From JANJUO01 sp942492935 (GTDB lineage: Bacteria; Bacteroidota; Ignavibacteria; Kapaibacteriales; UBA2268): 64,000 nt of DNA. Under the pieces are notes generated by a model. It made no database searches. It saw nothing but the letters and a program-made list of their open reading frames with translations, and was not told the DNA's origin. The stretch's first letter is position 1; every line of letters starts with the position of its first letter. Position numbers and translations under genes: made by a program. The stretch spans positions 3,906,001 through 3,970,000 of the forward strand of contig OW818654.1 in assembly GCA_942492935.1 (NCBI GenBank), given 5' to 3'. Of the stretch, positions 35,919 through 45,175 are shown in pieces.

Positions 35919-36755
35919 ATGAAAATCATAATTATATTAATTACATTATTGATTTTAATTCAATTGGTTAATATTAACGCTCAACCAAGTTGGGAAGCCG
36001 AAGAGGAACAACCAGCAAAATCAATTCATTTGTTCAATTCGCCAGAAGTTTTTTCTTTACCTACAACAGAAACTCAAAGTAAGGGAGATTTTTATTTTGG
36101 AATATATCATAAATTTGTAATTCCAGTATCAAATGGAATAGATGATTTATTTGGAATAGATGGAGGTGTTGTAATGAGAATTTCACTCGGTTATACTCCC
36201 TTGGATAATCTTTTTCTTAATTTTGGAAGAAGTAACAAAGATGGGAATTATGATTTTCAGGCAAAATACAAGTTACTATCTATAAATAATGAAACCGCTC
36301 CAATGAATTTTGCAATAAATGGTGGTTTGGCATATAATTCTAAATTGAATCCTGAACCAGTTGATAAATCAAGATTATATCAATACTATTTCTCACTAAT
36401 AGCAAACACATTAATTTCAGAAAAAATTGGAATAGGAGTTGCTCCAAGTTATTTGATTAATAGTAATTGTAATTGTGAAAAAACATATAATTCATTCACA
36501 TTGGGTACTTATATCCAGTATTTTTTCAATGAACATTGGAGTTTATTTGTAGAGGCAAATCCAACAATCACAGGATGGAGAAATAAATTTGATTCATATA
36601 CTACAGGTGTTGAGTATGAATTGGGCGGGCATTTCTTTAAAATAATACTCACAAATAATACATCAATCAATTCATCGCAATATTTATCTGGTGCAGGAAG
36701 TGCTTTTGAGACGGGAGATTTACATATTGGATTTGTAATTTCGAGAGTAATGTAA
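35919..36755 (+). CDS. DUF5777 family beta-barrel protein
   Basis: A 278-aa exported protein (signal peptide to about residue 22, NINAQPSW) with alternating hydrophobic strands, GDFYFGIYHKFVIPVSNGI near 60 and FGIDGGVVMRISLGYTPLD near 80, matching the DUF5777 outer-membrane family. It starts one base after the YceI stop. The conserved trio cytochrome-YceI-DUF5777 suggests a shared periplasmic redox or lipid-related task, but no function is established. Confidence 0.8.
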   Translation: MKIIIILITLLILIQLVNINAQPSWEAEEEQPAKSIHLFNSPEVFSLPTTETQSKGDFYFGIYHKFVIPVSNGIDDLFGIDGGVVMRISLGYTPLDNLFLNFGRSNKDGNYDFQAKYKLLSINNETAPMNFAINGGLAYNSKLNPEPVDKSRLYQYYFSLIANTLISEKIGIGVAPSYLINSNCNCEKTYNSFTLGTYIQYFFNEHWSLFVEANPTITGWRNKFDSYTTGVEYELGGHFFKIILTNNTSINSSQYLSGAGSAFETGDLHIGFVISRVM

Positions 36756-36771
36756 ATTGAATGATAAAAAA

Positions 36772-36930
36772 TTATCTTATTTCAACCAATTTCGCTACTT
36801 CCCAAAGCGAAATCTTACTTACAAAAAGACCATTTTTATGATGGCTTTTTAGACGGTTTAAGTAATCTTTTTCGAGTTTACTGTCTTGATGGACGTACCA
36901 TATCCAAATATGAGTATCCAGTAAAATCAA
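36772..36930 (-). pseudogene. Truncated PIN-domain (VapC-like) toxin
   Basis: The frame starts with TTG at 36930, overlapping the stop of the upstream antitoxin-like gene, and gives only 52 residues before a TAA: MILLDTHIWIWYV at the start and VSKISLWEVAKLVE at the end. These are the first half of a PIN-domain toxin with the first catalytic Asp and the SxWE motif. The remaining ~75 residues with the later acidic residues are absent; the DUF5777 gene ends 17 bases further on. The toxin should be inactive. Confidence 0.75.
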
Positions 36931-37142
36931 TTTAATACCTCCCAATCATTTTCATCAAGTACTGATTGGAATGGATTATTATATTCAACAAATAAACCTG
37001 CAAGAGGCAAATCAAGTTTTGAAGCATCATAGTTTTTTGGGACAATTATAACATCTACGATATCACCTGGAATAATTGGAATATCATTAACGATTACCTT
37101 ATGCTTTTTTGAAACAGTTATATTCTTGAATGTATTAATCAT
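36927..37142 (-). CDS. VapB-like antitoxin of a decayed VapBC pair
   Basis: A 71-aa protein with an N-terminal beta-rich start (ITVSKKHKVIVNDIPIIPGD, then IVDVIIVPK) and a short acidic C-terminus (SVLDENDWEVLN), the size and layout of antitoxins placed before PIN toxins. The last codons overlap the PIN remnant by 4 bases. It is the only intact part of the pair. Assignment rests on the neighbour and size more than on a specific motif. Confidence 0.6.
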   Translation of the reverse strand: MINTFKNITVSKKHKVIVNDIPIIPGDIVDVIIVPKNYDASKLDLPLAGLFVEYNNPFQSVLDENDWEVLN

Positions 37143-37721
37143 ATTTTTATAAATTTTCCAATTAATATTATCACAAATTGTTGACGTATTATGAGGAATA
37201 ATAATTTGAAATTCAATTTAAGGACTTTTAAATAATTGAAACTCAAAATTTCAAAATTACTTCAATTCATCTGATGAATATAGATATAAACAATACCGAA
37301 ATTTTAATACTTTTATATGGTAAATTATAGCAATAAATAAAAGGGCTGTATCAAAAGATGCCATTTTGAAGTGCGGAACAAATATATTTAAAAAATATGC
37401 TAAATGACACCATAAAAAAAATTGTAGTCATTGGTAGATTGTTTCAGAACCCACAAAGTAGAATTAATTCAAATCCCCCTTTCCCCCTTTATTAAAGGGG
37501 GATTAAGGAGGATTTCCTTAATCCTAAATTAATTGGAACTTCCTCAAAAGTCGTCATACTGATGCAAGGAAAAAAAGGTGTCATTTTGAACTTGCTACAG
37601 GAACCATGTTATTCTAAGTTTTTGAAATATAAAAATTTCTCACAACCCCATAAAATGGATAACAACAAAAAATATCCTTTGAGACAGCCCATTTAAGTTT
37701 TACTGTAATTTAAGTTGAACC
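37143..37721. other. Gene-free region holding a miniature element
   Basis: The 579 bases between the antitoxin-like gene and the acyl-CoA dehydrogenase gene contain no credible ORF. Most of the space is the 348-base element at 37343-37690 (separate entry). The rest, 37143-37342, is AT-rich and should hold the antitoxin promoter. Confidence 0.6.
37343..37690. mobile_element. 348-bp non-coding element with GGGCTGT inverted ends
   Basis: The left end GGGCTGTATCAAAAGAT and the right end (read on the minus strand) GGGCTGTCTCAAAGGAT match at 15 of 17 bases. The GGGCTGT..CAAA end type is found in several insertion sequence families, but no transposase is inside, so a non-autonomous derivative is likely. 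No clear target duplication is visible. About 240 interior bases recur in inverted orientation at 52674-52911, including the AATCCCCCTTT/AAAGGGGGATT palindrome. Confidence 0.6.
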
Positions 37722-38861
37722 CTATTTTAATAAACTTCTTGCAATAACTAAACGCTGAATTTCACTTGTTCCTTCGTAAAGTTCAGTTATTTTTGCATCA
37801 CGATAATATCTTTCAACATTGAAATCTTCTGTATAGCCATAACCACCGTGAATTTGAATTGCTTTGTTTGCACAGAACATAGCCGCTTCAGAAGCCGCCA
37901 ATTTTGCCATAGCCGCTTCACGTGAATAATCTGAACCTGAATCTTTCAATTTACTTGCTCTCCAAGTAAGTAGCCAAGCTGATTCATATTGTACCCACAT
38001 ATCTGCGATAAACCATTGAATTGCTTGGAAATTGGCAATTGGTTGGTCAAATTGAAATCTTTCTTTTGAATATTTAATTGCATCTTCAATTGCTGCTCTT
38101 GCTATTCCTAATGCTTGAGAAGCAATTCCAATTCTACCACCATCAAGAGTAACCATAGCAACTTTGAATCCACCATTCAATTGACCAAGCATATTTTCTT
38201 TTGGAACTACTACATTATCTAAAATGATTTCAGTTGTTGATGAAGAACGAATACCAAGTTTTTTTTCTACTTTACCAATACTATATCCAGGTGTATCTCT
38301 ATCAACAATAAATGCAGTAACACCTCTGGTTTTCTTGCCAGGGTCAGTTGATGCAATTAAAACGAATACTTCGGCTTCATTACCGTTTGTTGCAAATATT
38401 TTTGAACCATTCAGAATCCAATTATCGCCATCTGCTTTTGCAGTTGCTTGAGTAGCACCTGAATCTGAACCTGCATTTGATTCAGTCAATGAAAAACTAC
38501 CAATTTTTTTCCCTGAAAGCAAATCAGGCAAGTATTTTTGCTTTTGCTCTTCTGTTCCAAAACGGTAAATTGGGTCGCAAACAAGTGAGGAATGTGCTGA
38601 AATTATAACACCAGTTGATGCACACCAACGAGAAATTTCTTCAACTGCCAAAAAATATGAAGTGAAATCCATATCCGCCCCACCATAGTCCGATGGATAA
38701 GCTATACCCATCAAACCTAACTCTGCTACTTCATCAATAATTTCTTTTGGAAAGCGATGATTTCTTTCATTATCACTTGCAAAAGGAGCAATTTTTTCTT
38801 TTGCAAATTTAGAAACCATATCTTTTAACATAATTTGTTCTTCAGAAAGCAAATAATTCAT
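37722..38861 (-). CDS. Acyl-CoA dehydrogenase (short/branched-chain type)
   Basis: About 379 aa of the FAD-dependent acyl-CoA dehydrogenase family, catalysing alpha-beta desaturation of acyl-CoA. The family motif FSLTESNAGSDSGATQATA is near residue 127, and the C-terminal ITELYEGTSEIQRLVIARSL carries the catalytic Glu of the short-chain (butyryl-CoA) type, with IHGGYGYTEDFNVERYYRD before it. I chose ATG 38861 (MNYLLSEEQIM), preceded by GGTGATT; the frame continues ten codons upstream without family similarity. No other beta-oxidation genes are adjacent. Confidence 0.92.
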   Translation of the reverse strand: MNYLLSEEQIMLKDMVSKFAKEKIAPFASDNERNHRFPKEIIDEVAELGLMGIAYPSDYGGADMDFTSYFLAVEEISRWCASTGVIISAHSSLVCDPIYRFGTEEQKQKYLPDLLSGKKIGSFSLTESNAGSDSGATQATAKADGDNWILNGSKIFATNGNEAEVFVLIASTDPGKKTRGVTAFIVDRDTPGYSIGKVEKKLGIRSSSTTEIILDNVVVPKENMLGQLNGGFKVAMVTLDGGRIGIASQALGIARAAIEDAIKYSKERFQFDQPIANFQAIQWFIADMWVQYESAWLLTWRASKLKDSGSDYSREAAMAKLAASEAAMFCANKAIQIHGGYGYTEDFNVERYYRDAKITELYEGTSEIQRLVIARSLLK

Positions 38862-39433
38862 ATAATCACCAAAAAATAAATTTAACCACAATTAACATTT
38901 TTATTAATTTGCAATTTAAGAAAATTTGATTGAAAAAAAAAATATCGTAACTGCTCAGCCATATTAAAAATTGATTTTATGGAGATTATTAATAGATAGG
39001 ATTCATTTTATTCTAAATTCCCTGCATCAAAATCGAAGAAAGATTTTTGGCTAAAGCCTATTACCAGTGCTATTCTTGAACCTCCGCCATAAATGGCGGA
39101 GCTATTATTGTTTTTCTTCAATAGCCTCGCCATTCATGGCGGGGATTGATATTTGTTTTATTGAATGTGGCTTTAGCCAAAAACTCCAAAAAAACTTCCG
39201 GAGGTTCGTAACCTTCGGAAATTTCTTTTAAATTTTATCCAATATTACGTTCTCAATAACCGTTACATCTTAATCGAAGAAAGATTTTTGGCTAAAGTCT
39301 ATTGCCAGTGCTATTCTTGAACCTCCGCCATAGTGGCGGAGCTATTATTGTTTTTCTTCAATAGCCCCAACATGTAAAGCTCGTGACAATTAAATTTTAA
39401 GAATACGAGTAAAAAAATATCTTTGTATCAAAT
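38862..39433. repeat. Gene-free region with a duplicated ~97-bp repeat and a TIR-bounded hairpin
   Basis: Bases 39031-39127 and 39271-39367 are nearly identical direct repeats (ATCGAAGAAAGATTTTTGGC start, CTATTATTGTTTTTCTTCAA end), each containing the hairpin CCTCCGCCAT...TGGCGGAG. Between them, TTTTTGGCTAAAGCC (39044-39058) and its perfect inverted copy (39169-39183) bound a 140-base unit. No ORF is credible. The pattern fits a miniature element with a partial tandem copy. Confidence 0.7.
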
Positions 39434-42400
39434 TTATCTGATAATTACTAATTTTCTTGAACGCTGCTGGGAAGGAGTTGTTAATAATAAATAGTATGTG
39501 CCTATTGGAAGTTCCCTTACATCAAAAATTAAATTATAGACTCCAGCTTTTTTGTATTCTGAAATTAATACAGAAATTTTTTGTCCAAAATAATTATAAA
39601 TCTCAAGTGAGTGCCAGCCGTCTTCAATTATTTCATAAGCTATTGAAGTATTAACAGATGCAGGATTTGGGTAATTTTGTAATAGTCGGAGAATATTGTT
39701 GCCTTCAATCAATCTTTCAGTTGAATCAATGCAAATGCCATTAAGTTCAAAAAGTCCATCGGTACTTTCTACTTTAATTACCGAATTTATAGCATTTACA
39801 TTACTTAGTTTTAATTCTGTTTGATTAGTATCTCCCAATGTTGCCTTGAATTTAATTCTCGCAACTTCACCTAATTGCCATTCTCCATTTTTCAGTATTT
39901 CTATTTCTATTTCTCTTGTATTGTTACTCAATTTTTGAATTATGCTTGAATTTTGCGGTACAAGTAGTGTTGAATTCAATGACAAAGTAGCAGTATATCC
40001 AATTACATCAGGCAAATCAGTTTCTTTCGGTGAATATAAAATTATTGGTATATCAATTATTTCTCCCGGCTCAGCTTGATACTTACCAATGCTAAGTCCT
40101 GCAGGTGCAAATCCAGTTACATTAGCACTTAGAATAACAACTTGTTTGTTGTTGCAACTATCCTCAATAAATAATTCTTCCTGAAATACATCACCGTCTT
40201 TGCCTGACTTAAATTTAATGAATATTTCAATTTCAGTATTTGGCTGTATAATTATCGGTTTTGAATTTAATATTTCAAAATATATTAAATTGGAAAAATT
40301 TACTTCGACAGGAATTGTTCCGGTATTTTTAATAAAGAAAGTGCTATCTGTTGGAATATTTTCCAATACATCAATAAAATTAATAGTATCAGATAAAACT
40401 TCAAAATATAACTTTTCTTTTTTACCACTTAATTTAATTTTATTTAGCCCCTCAATTGAATTTGATGCGTTAGTTTCAAATATTAATTCAGCATTATGAA
40501 TATTAACAGATTGAGGTGTATAATAAACAACAAAATCAATAAATTCATCAGGAAGTAATACTATTTCTTTGTTTGGTAAATCAACAATAAAATTCAAATC
40601 GTCAGTAAGTGAAAATTTGTGAATAAGTAGTGGAGTAGTTCCTGTATTACGAATTATTATTGTTGAATCAACTAATGAAAAATCACAAATCACTGCTGGA
40701 AAATCAATTGAAGATACAGTATTGAAAAATGAATTATTATTTCCAATATAGGCAACCATTTTCAAAGGAAAAATATTGCCACAATTAGTAATGAAATCAT
40801 AGTTTTGATGATATAAACCAATATTTGCAGCACCTTTAAATTTAATAATCAATTCAACGGTTTCATTTGGATTAATCATTCCTGATTCAACTTTATCTAT
40901 TTCAAAATAAGTAAAATCAATCGGAAATGGAAAATCAATTGCAGTGGTTCCTGTATTTTTCAAAAAAATTGAGCGCGTAGTAGGTGTATTGATAGACACA
41001 TCATAAAACAACAATGAATTCTCACTCAATTCTAAATTTAAAGTATCTCGCTTTGCCTCAAAAAAGTATTTCCAATTGTTTTGCCCTGTCTCTGTAGCAT
41101 TTGTTGTGAATGTAATTGTATCATAATTAATTTGATAATCATTTGAAGAAAAAGTAATTTCAATTTTCAAAGAATCATTAGATTTGATTGTATATTCTGA
41201 TAAATTTGGATTTAATTTGAAATTTGAATTTGAATTTGAGAAGTTTTTTATAAATAATGAGCCATTACCAGCATTATGAATTGTAATTATACTATCTTTA
41301 TAACCCAAACATTGAACTGAACCAATATTTACTATAGAATCAAATTCGATTTTGGGTGCAGTTGCAGTGCCATAAAGAAGAATTTTTTGTTTTGATTGAT
41401 TAGTCAAATTACCAATTTCACAAAAAACAGGTTTAATTCCTTTGGTTTTGGGAGTAAAATTAAAATCAATATTAACAGATGAATTAGCAGGAATACTTAT
41501 ATTATTTTTCATTTCTGTAGTGTATGAATTATCTACATCACCAAATAAAACAGGAGTTGTGATTGTGATTTCTGTATTTGAATTATTTTTAAGATTAATA
41601 CTTTGTGAATTTGAAATTTCAAAAATATTAAGAGAATCAAAATTAAGAAAATTAGGAGAAACTGTTAATATTTTCTCAATACAAATTCCAAATATTGGAA
41701 CAATTTCCACTTTGTAATCAAGAAAAACAAGAATTGTATCTGCGAATACACCTATTTTATTAGGTGCAAAAGTTGCATTTAAATTGAAAATATCATTTTT
41801 ATTTAATGTTCTCAAGCTATCAAATTGCAATTCAAAATAATTTTTTGTATCACCATGCAAAACAATAGAATCCACTCTAATTGAATTATCACTAATATTT
41901 TTTAGAAATTCAGCTACTTGAATTTCAGCAATTTCATCAATTTCAACTGTACCAAAATTTACTGCTTTTGAAATTACCATCGGTAATGAAATTGTGAAAA
42001 CACTATTAGAGACATCTTCTTGACGTGATTTTTTTTCAAAGGGAATATCTTTTGGCGACCAAATAAATACTTCACCATTTTTTGAACCGCTTGCAATCAA
42101 GTCCCCAGTTTTATTCCAACTTATACAATTTACAATACCAGAATGTAGTGGAAATTCATATTTTAGATTTCCATTTGCAGGTTCCCAAATATAAATACTA
42201 TTATTATTCTGTAATGAAAATAATTGGGAATTATCCGGCTGCCAAGAAATAAAATTTGTCGGTTTAATTTTATTATTAATTGTCAATACATTATTTTCCG
42301 AAGCCAAATCCCATATTTTAATATTTTCGTTATCTCCTGCAACTGCAATCACACTACCTGATGAATTCCAATCTACATTATTTATTTTATAATCATAATT

Positions 42401-44395
42401 ATAAAGATTATGTTTTAATGTTCCATTAAGTTCAAAAATCTTAGTAAAACCATCTTCAGTACCAACAGAAATAAGTGTCCCATTTTTTGAAAAAGATATG
42501 GATGTCAAACTTTTTTGATGTGAATTAATTATCAATTGTGGTGTTGATGATGGATATTCCCATAATATAATTTTGCCAGTCTTGGTTGATGCAGCAATTA
42601 AATTACCAGTTTCATTCCATGATATATCTGTTAACGGCGAACCGTCACCCTCTAAAATTGAAATTAAACCACCATTTTGTTTATCATAGATAGGGATAAC
42701 TGTTGATGTATCAGTTAAAACGGAAATATATTGATTATTATCATTTAATGCAGCTTTCCTTATTTGATTTATATTTTCAGCAATAGTTCTATTTACTTGT
42801 AATTTTTCGATGTCCCAGACTCTTATAAAACCGTCCTTTGTAGATACAATTAATTCTTTACCGTCATTAGTCCAATTGATTGAAATAATTTCATTCATAT
42901 ATTGTGGCAAACGTATAACCTTGCTGAAATCTCTGATAGTTGCATTTTGTTTAATTCTAATTAAACATTCTTTGCTATTTATATTTGGAATTGGACTCCA
43001 TAGAAATTCCTTTCCTGTTGCTGCATTAGTTAAGTTCGTCCATATTTTGCCATTATCAATGCTATATTCTATTGAAACTGTATCTGTATTAAGAATACCT
43101 GACCATTTGATTATCGAAGAACCACCTGCATTTAAAAGTTCACCCCCATTAGGATAAACGACTTTCAAAGATGGATTTTTGGGGTTAGAAAGTGGCGAAC
43201 CACCAGATAAATAGATAATATCTTCAAAACAAGAATTTGCAAGTATTTTAATTTCAGAATTTGTATAAAATGTATCAATTGGTTGATAGCGAACAATTAC
43301 TTCAATTTCATCGCCGTTTTTAAGCAAATGATTCTTAGTTAATCCAAGCAATTTAAAAATATTATTATCTAAATAATCGGATAAAATAAAATCCTTACCA
43401 CTTGCTTTAATTTTTATTTTTTGGTCTTTTGGAGTTCCTTGCTGAACAAAACCGAAATCATAGTTTTGGGGAGTAATTATTAATTTTGGGATTTGAGATT
43501 CTTTAATTGAATAGTTTGAAAAATCAGAAATTCCTGTTGAAGTAATGTTACAAAATAGCTTTTTCTCCAAACCACATTCATCTGAAAACCAACTCAATTC
43601 TGAGGGTTTTAATCCTTTCATTAAATAATTTATAATTCTGGCAATATTTGCCGCAGATTCTTTTGAATTAATAAAATCAAAAGAATATCCACTGCTTAAA
43701 TCAACTAAATTTTGTAGTATCTTTGGTGTTTTTGTATTGATTGTGATAACAAAAAGTGTAATATTATTATCAGTCAATAATTTTGAAACCTCAGTTTCAG
43801 AAATTGGTGCTGTTCCGTCATTAACCAAAACAATATATTTTTTATGCTTCGCATCTTTGATAATATTCTTAGCAGAAAAATTTTCATTTAAAAAGCAATT
43901 ATCAAAATCAGTAGTGCCATAAGGTTTGATATTTGGTAAAGTTAGAAGTAAGTTCTCAGTATTTTTGGTATATGAACTCAACAAATAATTGAAATTATTG
44001 AAACATTGAAGTGCAAGTTCACCCTTGCTTGTATCAGTTATAGTAATTATTTCTGAAAGAAATGATTTTACAATTTCCAAGCTATTTCCATTAACAGATT
44101 CAGATATGTCAATAGACAAAAGTGCAGAATAGTCAATAGGTTGGCTATTGAAATGTGTAATATTTAAATTGCTAACTTGTTTAGCATTTTCACTCAAAAA
44201 AATATCAAAATTTGATTGAACTTGATTGTTAAATTCATCCAAATAAATAAATTTTGAAGTTACATTAGGATAATTAGAACTGTTTAAATCAAAAACTTTA
44301 ACTACTTGAGAATGCAAAGCTGTAAAAGAAAGAAAAATTAGAAAATAAATCAATCTGTCAATATGACAATAATATTTTTTGTAATATTTTGGCAT
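39434..44395 (-). CDS. Giant surface protein: VWA-like, WD40 propeller, ASH-type repeats and T9SS type A sorting domain
   Basis: A 1653-aa exported protein (hydrophobic signal ending near residue 30, ALHSQ). Residues about 65-265 look like a von Willebrand A domain with a DxSxS site (SIDISESVNG) and YIVLVNDG. A short beta-domain near 410-480 (KVVYPNGGELLNAGG, IIKWSG) precedes WD40-type repeats at about 500-800 (INWTNDGKELIVSTKDGFIR, VWDIEK). Then come choice-of-anchor/ASH-type repeats to about 1400, a cohesin-like segment (GLSIGKYQAEPGEIIDIPII) and a C-terminal sorting domain (LQNYPNPASVNTSI). Likely surface-exposed and protein-binding. It follows the HisA-like gene by 24 bases. Confidence 0.85.
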   Translation of the reverse strand: MPKYYKKYYCHIDRLIYFLIFLSFTALHSQVVKVFDLNSSNYPNVTSKFIYLDEFNNQVQSNFDIFLSENAKQVSNLNITHFNSQPIDYSALLSIDISESVNGNSLEIVKSFLSEIITITDTSKGELALQCFNNFNYLLSSYTKNTENLLLTLPNIKPYGTTDFDNCFLNENFSAKNIIKDAKHKKYIVLVNDGTAPISETEVSKLLTDNNITLFVITINTKTPKILQNLVDLSSGYSFDFINSKESAANIARIINYLMKGLKPSELSWFSDECGLEKKLFCNITSTGISDFSNYSIKESQIPKLIITPQNYDFGFVQQGTPKDQKIKIKASGKDFILSDYLDNNIFKLLGLTKNHLLKNGDEIEVIVRYQPIDTFYTNSEIKILANSCFEDIIYLSGGSPLSNPKNPSLKVVYPNGGELLNAGGSSIIKWSGILNTDTVSIEYSIDNGKIWTNLTNAATGKEFLWSPIPNINSKECLIRIKQNATIRDFSKVIRLPQYMNEIISINWTNDGKELIVSTKDGFIRVWDIEKLQVNRTIAENINQIRKAALNDNNQYISVLTDTSTVIPIYDKQNGGLISILEGDGSPLTDISWNETGNLIAASTKTGKIILWEYPSSTPQLIINSHQKSLTSISFSKNGTLISVGTEDGFTKIFELNGTLKHNLYNYDYKINNVDWNSSGSVIAVAGDNENIKIWDLASENNVLTINNKIKPTNFISWQPDNSQLFSLQNNNSIYIWEPANGNLKYEFPLHSGIVNCISWNKTGDLIASGSKNGEVFIWSPKDIPFEKKSRQEDVSNSVFTISLPMVISKAVNFGTVEIDEIAEIQVAEFLKNISDNSIRVDSIVLHGDTKNYFELQFDSLRTLNKNDIFNLNATFAPNKIGVFADTILVFLDYKVEIVPIFGICIEKILTVSPNFLNFDSLNIFEISNSQSINLKNNSNTEITITTPVLFGDVDNSYTTEMKNNISIPANSSVNIDFNFTPKTKGIKPVFCEIGNLTNQSKQKILLYGTATAPKIEFDSIVNIGSVQCLGYKDSIITIHNAGNGSLFIKNFSNSNSNFKLNPNLSEYTIKSNDSLKIEITFSSNDYQINYDTITFTTNATETGQNNWKYFFEAKRDTLNLELSENSLLFYDVSINTPTTRSIFLKNTGTTAIDFPFPIDFTYFEIDKVESGMINPNETVELIIKFKGAANIGLYHQNYDFITNCGNIFPLKMVAYIGNNNSFFNTVSSIDFPAVICDFSLVDSTIIIRNTGTTPLLIHKFSLTDDLNFIVDLPNKEIVLLPDEFIDFVVYYTPQSVNIHNAELIFETNASNSIEGLNKIKLSGKKEKLYFEVLSDTINFIDVLENIPTDSTFFIKNTGTIPVEVNFSNLIYFEILNSKPIIIQPNTEIEIFIKFKSGKDGDVFQEELFIEDSCNNKQVVILSANVTGFAPAGLSIGKYQAEPGEIIDIPIILYSPKETDLPDVIGYTATLSLNSTLLVPQNSSIIQKLSNNTREIEIEILKNGEWQLGEVARIKFKATLGDTNQTELKLSNVNAINSVIKVESTDGLFELNGICIDSTERLIEGNNILRLLQNYPNPASVNTSIAYEIIEDGWHSLEIYNYFGQKISVLISEYKKAGVYNLIFDVRELPIGTYYLLLTTPSQQRSRKLVIIR

Positions 44396-44419
44396 TGATT
44401 TATTATCACTTATAAATTA

Positions 44420-45175
44420 TCAAATTTTGCAACAATCCAAGTCTGCTTCAATGTTACGCCAAATTTTTTGACATGGAAATTTATTTTCGTAAAGAGCATT
44501 ACCAAGAATTACTGAATCGATTCCCTTTCTTTCATAATTACTGATATTGAGTAATTGTTGTGCATTATTAATACCATTTTTTAAAGTAATTCTAATTCCA
44601 TACTTCTTAGAATAATCTGTAAGCTCTTCAATTTTATCTGTAATATCATTGTCATTACTAATATAATTATAAACAATCCGATTAGCTCCCATATTCTTTG
44701 ATAATTTAAAAAATTCATCTTCCGAATATTGTTTATCTGTATTTGGAATATCAATAATATTATCTTTTGAATTTGCAAGAAAAACAACTCTTGATGAAGT
44801 AAATTTATTAATTAGTTCAACTACTTTTTCAGGTTCTTCTTCAAAAAGTGAATCTGTTATAACACGATATACTCCATTTTCCAAATACATATCACACTCA
44901 TCAGCATTAGTAAACTTTGAATATAACTGTATAGGAATATCAATCATTTGCGAAAGATATAATACTGAATTAGCATTTACGAAATTATTATCGCCTTCAA
45001 ATGAATCCACGTCAAAAATATGCAAAGATTTTGAATTTTCCTTACGCCAAAGCAAAATCAAACTTTCGGGATTTTTTGATAAATTATCGTAATAGTCTTG
45101 AGTATTTGAATTACCTTCAATACATTGGCAACATTCACCATTCCGCAAGTCTATAGATGGAATAACAAGAATCAT
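44420..45175 (-). CDS. HisA-like TIM-barrel protein lacking phosphate-binding loops
   Basis: A 251-aa protein whose N-terminus (MILVIPSIDLRNGECCQCIE), LHIFDVDSFEGDNN-type strand and C-terminal layout follow HisA, the ProFAR isomerase of histidine synthesis. It keeps the first Asp (IDLRNG), but the GGGIR phosphate loop is replaced (PIQLYSKFTNADEC) and the second GG loop reads LKNGINN. It has a CCQC cluster at 15-18 and ends DLDCCKI. No his genes are nearby; ruvA overlaps it by one base. It may have taken a different function. Fold assignment is good, activity unknown. Confidence 0.65.
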   Translation of the reverse strand: MILVIPSIDLRNGECCQCIEGNSNTQDYYDNLSKNPESLILLWRKENSKSLHIFDVDSFEGDNNFVNANSVLYLSQMIDIPIQLYSKFTNADECDMYLENGVYRVITDSLFEEEPEKVVELINKFTSSRVVFLANSKDNIIDIPNTDKQYSEDEFFKLSKNMGANRIVYNYISNDNDITDKIEELTDYSKKYGIRITLKNGINNAQQLLNISNYERKGIDSVILGNALYENKFPCQKIWRNIEADLDCCKI

